From contig JARHXX010000002.1 of the NCBI GenBank assembly GCA_029269125.1, positions 240,874-304,873 of the forward strand: a stretch of DNA of 64,000 nt. Direction: 5' to 3'. Position 1 is the first letter of the stretch. Each line of letters starts with the position of its first letter. The translations under genes and the position numbers were made by a program. The stretch comes from Kiritimatiellaeota bacterium B1221 (lineage in GTDB: Bacteria > Verrucomicrobiota > Kiritimatiellia > SS1-B-03-39 > UBA6053). Positions 43,402 through 52,302 of this stretch are shown piece after piece. The notes under the pieces are model-generated. The model worked only from the letters and a program-made list of their open reading frames with translations. It ran no database searches and was not told where the DNA came from.

Positions 43402-44604
43402 TTATCCCCTGCGAATTTCAGAGCCGGCAAAGCGTATTTGAATACGGTACACTTTTTTGGTGCGGCAATGAATTTCACCGGTTTCGGTGTCGTATCTTTC
43501 CGGAATCTCGATGCGGTGGAGATCCACAATCGCCCGGTACCCGCGCTCTGAGAAAATGTCGATGAGCATGGCCATGGCGACCGGATTGTCTAAGAGAGGG
43601 TTCTCTGTATTAATAAAAGATGTTCCGGTGATGGCGTGTCGTTTGACCACCGGCAATAACTTTTCTTCCGCAAAGGTGATGACCCGTTTGAAAAGATCCT
43701 GGTGGTCCATGGCATAAACATCGAGACGATGGACTAATTCTTGTCGGGCATGAATGACAATTTCCTGGGCCAGCGGAATTTTCCGCATAAGGTCATAGGT
43801 GGTCGGATCCAATTCCAGAGAGCTTTGATATTGCATCTCCTGACGGATATTTTCTTCGACTTCCTTGATTCCGCCCTGGGCATTGATGAAATGATAAAAG
43901 AATTTTTCTTTAAGGGACGTAAGGGCAGACCAGGTTTGTTCCTTAAATACCTTATAACGGTTCCGGGCGGTCTCCTCTTCCAAATCGGTGGCCCGGACTT
44001 CCTGAATGGTCCCGACTCCCGTTTCTCTGACTTCTTCATTGTGTCGGATAATGTCTTTTCCGCGCTGAATTTGCCGTTTGATGGAAACGCTTTCCTCGAC
44101 AAAGAGAATCACCACATGAATGGTGGGTTTCCGGAATTGGGTCGCTTGGGCGGTGGTGTGATGTGAACGCCAAAGCTCATTCATCTCATGCGTTAAAAGC
44201 TTGAGGCATTCCACCTGCACTGTGGTGCGCGGAAAGCCATCCAGGATCGCGCCATCACGATATTCAGGTTTGAGCAATTCCCGGAAGAGGATTGCAACCA
44301 CTTCCCGGTCACCGACCATTCCCCCGGCATCTTTAATTTTTTTTGCCCGTGGACTGTTGAGGAGACTGCTAACCACAATGGGGTCACAAGTGAGCCCCCG
44401 TAATTCACTGATAAAGCGGGTTTGGGTTCCTTTACCGGCGCCGGGGGCACCTCCTAACAGGATCAGCTCTTTCGGAAATCGTAAATTTTCTTTTCCGTAA
44501 TCCTGGATCAGCTCCTCCCAGGCGGTGCGGAAAATAATTTGGGCATCTTTGATTTCTAAATCAGGGGCCGCGGCGGGCTTCAGTTCGGGGGTGGGGGTAC
44601 TCAT
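43402..44604 (-). CDS. Adenylate-kinase-like protein with long C-terminal extension
   Basis: 400 residues. The first 260 or so form an adenylate kinase-type nucleoside monophosphate kinase: P-loop GGAPGAGKGTQ (residues 51-61), the NMP site VSSLLNSPRAKKIKDAGGMVGD and AILDGFPRT (Asp122, Arg126). The LID is unusual (many Glu and Arg, FVEESVSIKRQIQRGKD). A further 140 residues unlike classic Adk follow, with HARQELVHRLDVYAMDHQ and a repeated helix/beta pattern. A regulatory or fused role is possible. The gene starts 2 bp after the ExbD-like lipoprotein stop, so they may be coupled. Confidence 0.8.
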   Translation of the reverse strand: MSTPTPELKPAAAPDLEIKDAQIIFRTAWEELIQDYGKENLRFPKELILLGGAPGAGKGTQTRFISELRGLTCDPIVVSSLLNSPRAKKIKDAGGMVGDREVVAILFRELLKPEYRDGAILDGFPRTTVQVECLKLLTHEMNELWRSHHTTAQATQFRKPTIHVVILFVEESVSIKRQIQRGKDIIRHNEEVRETGVGTIQEVRATDLEEETARNRYKVFKEQTWSALTSLKEKFFYHFINAQGGIKEVEENIRQEMQYQSSLELDPTTYDLMRKIPLAQEIVIHARQELVHRLDVYAMDHQDLFKRVITFAEEKLLPVVKRHAITGTSFINTENPLLDNPVAMAMLIDIFSERGYRAIVDLHRIEIPERYDTETGEIHCRTKKVYRIQIRFAGSEIRRG

Positions 44605-44606
44605 TT

Positions 44607-44996
44607 TTACTCCTTCGCCTTAAAATCAATCATGAAACCCATTTCATGGAGTCGGTCCATAATTTCTACGACGCGATCGTATTGGGTAGAGGGATGGGCG
44701 AGAACGGTTACTTTGGTGTTGGGTGGAACTTGTGTCAGGTTTTCCAAGTCCTCAAAATTGACTTCTTTTCCTTTAAGCTGAAGGCTGATTCCCTCTGGAA
44801 TCGCATCCGGGACTTCCGGCACGCTGGGCGGAATTTCCGCCGGGGTATTTTCGGGAAAAATGGCGGATTGAATCCTGTCCTGCGGCGGGGTGGGGGGCAT
44901 GGGCACTTCGGAGGAAGAAGAGCTCCGGCAGCTGCTGAAGAGCAGGGAGAATGAAGATAATAAAATGAAAAAAGGTATAAATTTAAGCTGGTTCAT
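44607..44996 (-). CDS. Lipoprotein with ExbD-like C-terminal domain
   Basis: 129 residues with a lipoprotein signal (FSSC, lipidated Cys23), a proline-rich linker (about 33-70) and a C-terminal alpha/beta domain (about 75-125) whose segment VTVLAHPSTQYDRVVEIMDRLHEMGF is strikingly similar to the ExbD/TolR periplasmic domain (pattern VxI.aD..v.Y..vv.vmd.l..aG). ExbD and TolR normally carry a transmembrane helix, not a lipid anchor, so this looks like a lipoprotein derivative. It is 2 bp upstream of the adenylate-kinase-like gene. Confidence 0.7.
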   Translation of the reverse strand: MNQLKFIPFFILLSSFSLLFSSCRSSSSSEVPMPPTPPQDRIQSAIFPENTPAEIPPSVPEVPDAIPEGISLQLKGKEVNFEDLENLTQVPPNTKVTVLAHPSTQYDRVVEIMDRLHEMGFMIDFKAKE

Positions 44997-45096
44997 GGCA
45001 ATTCCTTGAGGAACGGTCTTATTGCCCGAACCTAAAGTTTAGTCAAGGGCAATGCGTCGGCTTGACCCCTGACATTCTTTGGGGTTGAATAGAAGG

Positions 45097-45435
45097 ATGT
45101 TAAAATTTTGTGATCACTGTCAGCAAGAGACCTTGTTTATCCCTGAAGCTGTGTATGAGGGGGTTAAAAAGGTGGGTGAAAACTTGAAATGTAGTGGATG
45201 TGGACATTTGTCTGCCCATAAAACCGCTCCTGCAGCTAAAGTGGATCCATTGGCCGCCCTATTTGGAGAGGATGCGGAAGTCGAAAAGGTTTCTTTGTTT
45301 GATGTGGACGCCGAAACAGCCTGTTTATGCCGGAAGTGTGCTCATTACGTCATTCATCCTTTTACCCAGCGATGCGGGTTGCATGACCGGGAAGTATCGG
45401 CGACAGACAGTTGTGATCAATGGCAGAAGGCATAG
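45097..45435 (+). CDS. Zinc-ribbon protein of unknown function
   Basis: 112 residues. Two metal-binding pairs at the N-terminus (CDHCQ and CSGCGH) form a zinc ribbon. A second four-residue set near the C-terminus (ACLCRKCAHYV then CGLHDREVSATDSCDQW) may bind another metal. AGAAGG abuts the ATG, so initiation is inefficient or starts at the upstream TTG (45079). No partner gene is evident: it is convergent with the lacI-type gene. Confidence 0.65.
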   Translation: MLKFCDHCQQETLFIPEAVYEGVKKVGENLKCSGCGHLSAHKTAPAAKVDPLAALFGEDAEVEKVSLFDVDAETACLCRKCAHYVIHPFTQRCGLHDREVSATDSCDQWQKA

Positions 45436-45488
45436 TCAGCGGGTTGTGTTGCGGGGTGCGGAAGGACGAAAAAAAGAGTTCTTTGTTT

Positions 45489-46514
45489 TCATCTAGGCCG
45501 AAGGGTTCGCCCTTCTTTCCATTCGCCTTCAATAAGTACGGCTTTGGCAAATGTGGAGATGCCCCGTTCATTTCGGTGTAATTGGGCAACCACTAAATCC
45601 ACAGCGGCATGCCCCAAATGTTTTAGAGGGGGGACCACGCCACTGCATTCTTCATATTTTTCGTGTAAACTGGTTGCCACAAACCCTAAATCTTCCGGGA
45701 TGCGAATGCCGGCTTTCCGTAAGGGTTCAATCACTTTTGCATAATCCGCAACCACGACATCCGGTTGATAGCTGTCCACCCATTGTTTAAAATCTGCAGG
45801 AGTCCAACTGTCATAGTAGGGACTGGCATTTTCCTGATACAGTTGCCGGCTCAACATCACATGTTCAAAGACCATGCTGAAACTGTATTCCGCACGGATT
45901 TCCTTATCACGTGATTGTAACAGACCGATCCGCTTATACCCGCGTGCATTCAGTTCTTCCAAAATTTGGTTCATGGTAAACATATGATGCTGCATGGTAT
46001 AATGAATGCCTGAACCCTCCGGCGGATTTCCTACCGCGGAACAGGCCAGAGATTCGGTGGGAAAGGGGCCCAGTTTTCCCGGCCGTTTCAGAGGACCAAT
46101 CACCACTCCGTGTATCCCACGGGCAAGAAAGATGCGTCGTAGTTGTTCCGCATTCATTTCGGATTCATTCAAGTGAAACGAATCGATTCCGTAGCCCAGG
46201 ATCTTTGCCCGTTCAATAATGGCATCCCTGATGGTTACAACTGATTTTGCAACCTCCATATTTTCATGGGTGGTTACCCAGGCGAGATTGACATCCTGCT
46301 GAGTCCTTTGAGTGCGGACCCCTGCCATAAGCGTTTGAACCAGTGGATTGGGCCGATATCCTAATTCCTCGGCTGCGGCTTTTACTTTTTTGATGGTGTC
46401 GGGACTGACCCGCCCCGTTCCCCGGAGGGCACGTGAAACTGTCATGACCGAAATACCTAAATGGCGGGCAAGGTCTTGTTGGGTGGCCTGTTTATTCTGT
46501 TGGGAATTGCTCAT
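45489..46514 (-). CDS. LacI/GalR-family transcriptional regulator
   Basis: 341 residues. The N-terminal helix-turn-helix and hinge are textbook: TQQDLARHLGISVMTVSRALRGTGRVSPDTIKKVKAAAEELGYRPNP (split across residues 11-57), with the recognition helix VMTVSRAL. A periplasmic-binding-protein-like effector domain follows (about 60-340), likely sensing a sugar. The start (ATG 46514) is 5 bp from a palindrome GTTATGATTAAC that recurs before two other genes, so this regulator probably controls itself and the nearby glycan genes. It is divergent from the giant pseudopilin-like gene. Confidence 0.92.
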   Translation of the reverse strand: MSNSQQNKQATQQDLARHLGISVMTVSRALRGTGRVSPDTIKKVKAAAEELGYRPNPLVQTLMAGVRTQRTQQDVNLAWVTTHENMEVAKSVVTIRDAIIERAKILGYGIDSFHLNESEMNAEQLRRIFLARGIHGVVIGPLKRPGKLGPFPTESLACSAVGNPPEGSGIHYTMQHHMFTMNQILEELNARGYKRIGLLQSRDKEIRAEYSFSMVFEHVMLSRQLYQENASPYYDSWTPADFKQWVDSYQPDVVVADYAKVIEPLRKAGIRIPEDLGFVATSLHEKYEECSGVVPPLKHLGHAAVDLVVAQLHRNERGISTFAKAVLIEGEWKEGRTLRPR

Positions 46515-46519
46515 GATGC

Positions 46520-46551
46520 GTTATGATTAACGCTCTCAGCTACTTGTAACA
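46520..46551. promoter_or_regulatory. Candidate LacI operator with -35-like box
   Basis: GTTATGATTAAC (46520-46531, palindromic GTTA-N4-TAAC, extended to CGTTA...TAACG) is followed after exactly 12 nt by TTGTAACA (46544-46551), which is part of a 9-bp palindrome TTGTAACAA. The same arrangement recurs at 51209-51240 and, in a variant form, at 56351-56383. Binding by the adjacent LacI protein is inferred. Confidence 0.7.
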
Positions 46552-46688
46552 AGCATATTAGTATGTGATGAATTGTATTTGTGAGTGCGAGAATTGATTT
46601 CTGTTTGAGTGTGAAAGTTAACGTCTCTTGCCTCCTTAATAAATACATATGAATGGTGTACTCATTATAAAATCACAACACACATCAA

Positions 46689-49600
46689 ATGACGCATAAA
46701 AATCAAACGCCCATGGACCACCGCCGCAAAGGTTCAGCCCTGCTCCTCACTCTTTTGGTCGTGAGTCTTTTATTGGGTATCGTCTTGGCCTTTGTTACTT
46801 TTGTCCGCCTGGACTTGAGACAAGTTGAATCGAAGCATCAGCTTCAACAGGCACGTTCGGTGTCCAGATTGGGAATGGAGCTGGCGCTGGCGCGGTTGCA
46901 GGACACGACCGGACCGGATCAGCGCATCACCGCCCGGGCAGATGTTTTTGATGGCAGTTCTGAAAATGTGTATCAGGATTCTCTGACCGCGAATATTGAA
47001 AAATCAAAGTGGGTCGGGGTGTGGGACGCCACCAGTTTTAAGGAAACGGATCCCCAAGCCAAAACCTTTCTTGGATGGCTGGTGTCCGGCGCAGAAGAGG
47101 ATGTGGATTTGGTTGCGGATGTTGAAACGGCATACTCAAATGAGGATGAGCTGATTACGTTGGTGGGGACGGGGAGTGTGGCAAATGAATCCGATCAGGT
47201 GAAAGTTCCCAAAGTCAGTGTGGGGGATGGTGCGGCCTACGCCTGGTGGGTGAAAGATGAAAATATGGCTGCGCGGTTTGATACCTCCGATCCCTACCGA
47301 AATTCCACAGATGCCCTGAAACGGCAGTTTTCTCTGCATTCTGCCCAGCGCTATGCGGTGGAATTAATGAATGTGGATACTGCAACTGTGCTGGGTGACA
47401 GTCTGTTTCCCTATGAACATCCAACCTTTACAAATTTGGTTGAGCGGGTTGCCAGTCTGGATCAGATTCCTCTGATTTGGAAAAGTTCCCCGACGAATAT
47501 GGACGTTTATCAGAAGCTTATACAGAACCGCTATCATGACTTGTCGTTGGTAAGCCGGGGACTGTTGGTGGATGTGAAAAACGGCGGTTTACGTCAGGAC
47601 TTAAATATGGCTTTTGAAATGCCCTATGATAAATGGGTGGAGTCAGACTATGTGAAAGCCCATGCCCACCATGAGGTGCCGATTTACCAACCCCCGGGTT
47701 ATCCGAAAGATCGGGAGATTGCGCCCATGATTCGCATTTCGGATTTTTCCCCTTACGGATTCACACCGGAATCCAGTAAGGGGCCCCGTGAGCCCTCTCC
47801 AGTTCCTTATGACAACCCTGAGCCAGAACGTTTGAAAACCAACCGCTCGGTGAAGCTTCCTCCGGTGCTGCGCGGTCCTCCCTGGGATTTGTTCCGAAAC
47901 TATTATCGATTATACAAATCCAATGATTCTGATTTGGTGGAATACGGGTTTCCATCCAGTATGAATGTCCAGCATGACGGATCATTGCTCGGGCGCAGTC
48001 CTTTTCCGTCTGCGCATGGGTATTATAATGCACGCCGGTATGGGCAGGACCCTCTGGTTTGGGATTATGCGGAAATCTACGGACCCTGGGGGACAAACTA
48101 CAGCCGTTCATTGCCGATGGGCCGACCGGTCCTCCCCGGGATCAGCCCGGTGGTCATTCGCTTGCAAAACGTGGTGAGTTTCAAAACCCGTGTGGTCTCC
48201 GGAGTGAATCCCGCCGCCTATCATTTGGACATGTATTTGGACCCGGTTGTTACCATTTGGAATCCATATAATGTGCGCTTAAAAACAGGTAGGGATTATG
48301 GACAGCCCCTCGTTTTGGGTGTGAAATTTTTAAATTTGAGACCTTTCATTCGCGCAAATATTCCGAGTACGGGTGAAACCCGGGAGATGGAGGCCTCCTT
48401 TACCGATCTTTTTGACAATTATGCCCCTGTGGACAGCGACTATATCTCTGACAAAGACCAAACCTTTCAACTGGAATTAGATCTCGGGAGCTACATCCTG
48501 GAGCCCGGTGAAATTCTGGTGTTCAGTCATCCGGGTCCTGTTGTGCCTTACTATCGAAACGAGAACATGGATCCGGATGATCCGGATTATTCAGACAGTG
48601 GAATGCATATCACCTTGAAACCGGGGGTCGACAAATTGATGGGCGACAGCGGCATGGTTTTTGAGAATATTGTCCGTTTTCTTTCGAATAACGATCTGTT
48701 TACGGACGGGCAATTACCCTCGGAAACGGAAATGCGCTTTAAAATGGAGCCGGGAATCGCGGAATCGATTCTCAAATTTCAAGTGGTGGGGATTGGCGCG
48801 GACGGAAAGGAGCCTTTTATGTCTTCTTTTCAAGCGGGGCTGGACAAGATAAGCACACAGTGGACGGTTGATGATTTCACACCCGGAGATCTTAAAAACT
48901 CGAAACGTCCGACTTTGTATTTTGACAGTTTTTTAAAGCATGCTGACAGTCTGAATCCCATTAATCTGTTCTCTCAATACAATGTAAGAGCACTCACTTT
49001 TGAGCAGGGGACCTCTTTCAATATTCAGTCTTCCGCATACACCCCCCAAAGCGGAAGCGTAGACAAGGTTGAGGATGTATTTTGGGGGCAGGGAGTGGTG
49101 GTGAACGATTTGAATGGGTTGATCGCAATGGATGGCGATAACGGCTTTTGGGGACCCACAAATCAATCGGCGGGCATCAATGATTGGAATACCCATATTC
49201 CTTTGTTTGATGTGCCCAGAGCTCCGATGACTTCGCTGGCAAATTTTCAGCACGTCCCCGTCAGCATTATGGCGGATGAACCCTCCTATGTGGTAGGGAA
49301 TTCTCTCGCCAGCATCTTTGTGGGCTACGCCCCGCTCAGTTTGCAAAAACTGAACCCTTCCGATAAATTCTGGAATGCAGGCTATAGTCCCGGGCGATTG
49401 GAGTGGACCATGACCCGGGTGGATTGGTCCTATCTGCTCAATCAGGTATTGTTTGACAGTTATTATTTCTCGGGCATAGCCCCCACCAGCGGGTACACCA
49501 CCTCCAAGGCGCAATTAGAGGACCATATTCAAAACAATACCCCCCTGCACAATTCACCCTATCATTTCCGGGCAGCCAACGGTGAAGATTCGGATGATAT

Positions 49601-50456
49601 ATTAAACCGGTTGTTTGACGAAAATGGGGAGCCCACTCCGTTGGCCCCACGGGAAATGTCTTCGCATTTGATGGTCGACGGCATGTTTAATATCAATTCC
49701 ACCTCGGTCAATGCATGGAAGGCTCTGTTGGCTTCCACCCGTAAAATTAAAGTGGAAACCCAGGAAAGCGGTGAAGTCCATAGTTCGGGAACGGTTTATA
49801 CCCGGATGAGTATTCCATATACAGGGGAAAATGATGAGTGGACAGGTTTCAGGAGTCTCAGTGATGCTCAGATTGAAAGACTGGCTGAAGAAATCGTCAT
49901 TCAAATTAAGGAACGGGGTCCCTTCTTAAATTTATCTGATTTTGTGAATCGACGCGCTTCAGATCAGGCAGATCCTTCAACGGTTCATGAACACATGAAA
50001 ATGGGTGCGCTGGAAGCGGCGATTCGGGCGTCATCGATTAATGACGGGTACATTACAGACCGCTTGGCAGACAAGGGCATGTCTTCCTCAAAAAATGAAA
50101 TTAATTCAAAGTTACGCGATCGGGTGGATCGTAACAGTAAGGTTTCGGAAGGGGTGTCAGGTTACGTCACCCAAGCCGATATCCTTTCGGTTATCGGCCC
50201 CATTTTAAGCGCCCGTTCAGACACATTCACCATCCGAAGTTATGGCGCCTATGAAGATGCCTCCGGCAATGTGCTTTCGAAAGCCTGGTGTGAGGCCGTG
50301 GTACAGCGCGTGCCGGAATATCAGGATAGCCATCAAAACATTTCAGATTTTCCGCCCCATGAAAATCCGGCAAACGTGGACAGCTATGACACAAGTCCTC
50401 CCCGAAGGAAATATGAAATCGTTCGATTCCGCTGGTTGGATCCGGAAGAAATTTAA
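46689..50456 (+). CDS. Giant pseudopilin-like protein (Verru_Chthon cassette protein A-like)
   Basis: 1255 residues. The N-terminus looks like a type IV pilin-like signal: RRKGSALLLTLLVVSLLLG, with likely cleavage after Gly15 and a hydrophobic helix of about 25 residues. The long body has no recognised enzyme motif. The C-terminal DTFTIRSYGAYEDASGNVLSKAW...CEAVVQRVPEY region matches the ending I recall for Verru_Chthon cassette protein A and the GspK-like HHH part (RGPFLNLSDFVNRR). The usual cassette partners B-D are absent. The following 232-residue gene is a possible co-factor. A second ATG at 46713 is also possible; neither has a strong ribosome site. Confidence 0.8.
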   Translation: MTHKNQTPMDHRRKGSALLLTLLVVSLLLGIVLAFVTFVRLDLRQVESKHQLQQARSVSRLGMELALARLQDTTGPDQRITARADVFDGSSENVYQDSLTANIEKSKWVGVWDATSFKETDPQAKTFLGWLVSGAEEDVDLVADVETAYSNEDELITLVGTGSVANESDQVKVPKVSVGDGAAYAWWVKDENMAARFDTSDPYRNSTDALKRQFSLHSAQRYAVELMNVDTATVLGDSLFPYEHPTFTNLVERVASLDQIPLIWKSSPTNMDVYQKLIQNRYHDLSLVSRGLLVDVKNGGLRQDLNMAFEMPYDKWVESDYVKAHAHHEVPIYQPPGYPKDREIAPMIRISDFSPYGFTPESSKGPREPSPVPYDNPEPERLKTNRSVKLPPVLRGPPWDLFRNYYRLYKSNDSDLVEYGFPSSMNVQHDGSLLGRSPFPSAHGYYNARRYGQDPLVWDYAEIYGPWGTNYSRSLPMGRPVLPGISPVVIRLQNVVSFKTRVVSGVNPAAYHLDMYLDPVVTIWNPYNVRLKTGRDYGQPLVLGVKFLNLRPFIRANIPSTGETREMEASFTDLFDNYAPVDSDYISDKDQTFQLELDLGSYILEPGEILVFSHPGPVVPYYRNENMDPDDPDYSDSGMHITLKPGVDKLMGDSGMVFENIVRFLSNNDLFTDGQLPSETEMRFKMEPGIAESILKFQVVGIGADGKEPFMSSFQAGLDKISTQWTVDDFTPGDLKNSKRPTLYFDSFLKHADSLNPINLFSQYNVRALTFEQGTSFNIQSSAYTPQSGSVDKVEDVFWGQGVVVNDLNGLIAMDGDNGFWGPTNQSAGINDWNTHIPLFDVPRAPMTSLANFQHVPVSIMADEPSYVVGNSLASIFVGYAPLSLQKLNPSDKFWNAGYSPGRLEWTMTRVDWSYLLNQVLFDSYYFSGIAPTSGYTTSKAQLEDHIQNNTPLHNSPYHFRAANGEDSDDILNRLFDENGEPTPLAPREMSSHLMVDGMFNINSTSVNAWKALLASTRKIKVETQESGEVHSSGTVYTRMSIPYTGENDEWTGFRSLSDAQIERLAEEIVIQIKERGPFLNLSDFVNRRASDQADPSTVHEHMKMGALEAAIRASSINDGYITDRLADKGMSSSKNEINSKLRDRVDRNSKVSEGVSGYVTQADILSVIGPILSARSDTFTIRSYGAYEDASGNVLSKAWCEAVVQRVPEYQDSHQNISDFPPHENPANVDSYDTSPPRRKYEIVRFRWLDPEEI

Positions 50457-50477
50457 ATTTTTTATGACACCATCTTT

Positions 50478-51176
50478 ATGACGCTTAAAATTTTGATCTT
50501 CAGTTTTCCCTTTTTGCAGTTTTTTTCCTGGGTGCAGGCACAATCTCCGCAAACACAGGAACCCATAAAAGTCCGAATGGTTTGTTTGGGATTACAAGGG
50601 CAAATACGAGATGTGGGGTTGTGGAAGGAAGGCAAATTTGAAGAGCTGAGAATCCCTTCCTCCTATTTTCCGGAAGCGGTTGACTATGTGGGCCCCAACC
50701 CAATCACTCTCGTGAGTAAAGTTGTAAATGAAGAGGGGGAGGAGGTTCCGACAGCCGTTGGCCGGGTCATGGTGCCGGAAAATGCAACTGAAGTATTATT
50801 ACTGATGTACCCGTTGCCATCCACAGATAAGAACAATCCATCTCCCACCCACTATAAACTGAAAGTGATCGATTTCTCCGCCCTTGTTTTTCCGGAGGAT
50901 TCTTTTTTGTTATGGAATCTAACCGGGAGGACGCTGTTAGGGACCGTCGATAAAAAACCTTTCCGCTCCACACCCAAAGAGTTTGTCCTCATTACACCTG
51001 ACCTTCAAGGGGAATCCAGGGCTTTGGATGCCAAGATGCTGTATGCAGATGACCCGGATCAAAAGTCCTACACCAGCCGCAAATGGTTTATAAACCCCGG
51101 ACAAAAATATTTGGCTATTTTGACTGAGAACCCCAAAGATCCTGATGCATATTTGGTGAAAATGATTCGGCACTAA
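50478..51176 (+). CDS. Secreted protein of unknown function downstream of pseudopilin gene
   Basis: 232 residues with a signal peptide (about 1-21, cleavage after VQAQ-type Ala). The mature part is beta-rich with repeats of hydrophobic/charged strands (VRMVCLGLQGQIRDVGLWKEG, EVLLLMYPLPSTD, FLLWNLTGRTLLGTV), no cysteine pairs and no known motif. Proteins of this size and pattern recur beside cassette-A-like genes in Verrucomicrobia by my recollection. It starts 21 bp after the pseudopilin gene and is probably co-transcribed and exported with it. Confidence 0.65.
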   Translation: MTLKILIFSFPFLQFFSWVQAQSPQTQEPIKVRMVCLGLQGQIRDVGLWKEGKFEELRIPSSYFPEAVDYVGPNPITLVSKVVNEEGEEVPTAVGRVMVPENATEVLLLMYPLPSTDKNNPSPTHYKLKVIDFSALVFPEDSFLLWNLTGRTLLGTVDKKPFRSTPKEFVLITPDLQGESRALDAKMLYADDPDQKSYTSRKWFINPGQKYLAILTENPKDPDAYLVKMIRH

Positions 51177-51208
51177 TTGATTACTTTTCCGAAAAATTTA
51201 CTAAGTGA

Positions 51209-51260
51209 GTTATGATTAACACAGCCTTTGCATTGTAACATTTTCATTAAAAAGTATAAT
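51209..51260 (+). promoter_or_regulatory. Promoter of PEP-CTERM gene with LacI-type site
   Basis: GTTATGATTAAC (51209-51220), then 12 nt, then TTGTAACA (51233-51240; TTGTAA as -35), and TATAAT (51255-51260) as a perfect -10 with a 16-bp spacer. The palindrome and box are identical in sequence and spacing to those at 46520-46551. Confidence 0.8.
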
Positions 51261-51291
51261 CCAGTAATACAAAATACAAAAAGGAAACTGC

Positions 51292-52143
51292 ATGACCCAT
51301 CTAAAGCATATCATTTTACTTCCCATAGGCCTTTTATCCATAATTGCCACAAGTCAGGCTGCTACTGTGGCGTATTGGCGCTTTGAAGGGGATTATACTG
51401 ACAGCTCCGGTGCTGGAAATAATTTGACCCCAGGTAATAGTGGCACGGGGAGTAGCATTGTCACCACGACTGGAATGGATTTCTTTGACCCAGTCCCCCA
51501 GACCAGCGCTGCAAACACCCAAACCTACAATAAGTCACGAACTGCGAGCGAAAACACTAGTGGTTATGCTTTAACGACGAATAACGTAAACCTTGGAGCA
51601 AATTTCACCGTTGAAAGTATGTTTAATGTGAATTCTAAAAGTACTTCGCATGACATTTTTCTCATTAACCAATGGAACAATGCCGGAACTCCGCTCTGGT
51701 CCATTTACCTCGAAACAGCGGATGGTTCGGAACAAATAAGGTTTGTTTATAAGAATGGTTCAACGTCAACCTTTGTTGATAGCGGTTTTTCATATGATAC
51801 CAATACAGATTATTATTTGGGTATGACCGTTGATATGGATGATACGACAACCAATGCGAACAATTCCGTTTCGTTTTATCTGAAAAATCTCGAAACCGGT
51901 ATCGTTCAACAGACGCTAAAATCAAATTACGCGGACATGAAGACTGGAAGCAGCAAAATCGCCATTGGCGGTAGAGTTGATTTTGGATATAACAGTGAAA
52001 ATATGAGTGGGCAAATTGATGAAGTTCGTATTTCAGATTCACTTTTATCTACCAGTGAGCTTCTGGTGATTCCCGAACCCAGTACTTTGGTTCTGGTTGG
52101 GATCACGGGTATAGCTTTACTCATGTTCAGAAAACGAAAATAA
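51292..52143 (+). CDS. LamG-domain secreted protein with PEP-CTERM anchor
   Basis: 283 residues: signal peptide (about 1-24, SQAA), a LamG/concanavalin-type lectin domain (about 27-245, VAYWRFEGDYTDSSGAGNNL start and IDEVRISDSLLS end, a jelly-roll hallmark) and a C-terminal PEP-CTERM signal (IPEPSTLVLVGITGIALLMF then RKRK). This tail is recognised by exosortase for cell-surface or EPS attachment. A glycan-binding surface role is likely. AAGGAAA precedes the ATG. It has its own promoter and terminator. Confidence 0.9.
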   Translation: MTHLKHIILLPIGLLSIIATSQAATVAYWRFEGDYTDSSGAGNNLTPGNSGTGSSIVTTTGMDFFDPVPQTSAANTQTYNKSRTASENTSGYALTTNNVNLGANFTVESMFNVNSKSTSHDIFLINQWNNAGTPLWSIYLETADGSEQIRFVYKNGSTSTFVDSGFSYDTNTDYYLGMTVDMDDTTTNANNSVSFYLKNLETGIVQQTLKSNYADMKTGSSKIAIGGRVDFGYNSENMSGQIDEVRISDSLLSTSELLVIPEPSTLVLVGITGIALLMFRKRK

Positions 52144-52170
52144 CAAAGACACCACCGTGGATTTGATATC

Positions 52171-52202
52171 AAAGGCCGTCCCTTATCCGGGACGGCTTTT
52201 TT
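52171..52202 (+). terminator. Rho-independent terminator after PEP-CTERM gene
   Basis: GCCGTCCC (52175-52182) and GGGACGGC (52189-52196) form a perfect 8-bp stem with a 6-nt loop, followed by six T residues (52197-52202). Confidence 0.95.
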
Positions 52203-52302
52203 AAGCTATATGCAGGGGGGGGAGATCCATTACCCGTTTCACTGGTCTGAAATCATGGAGGAAACCAAACAATATTTTCGAACGAGAATCGTTAGTCCTT
52301 AA

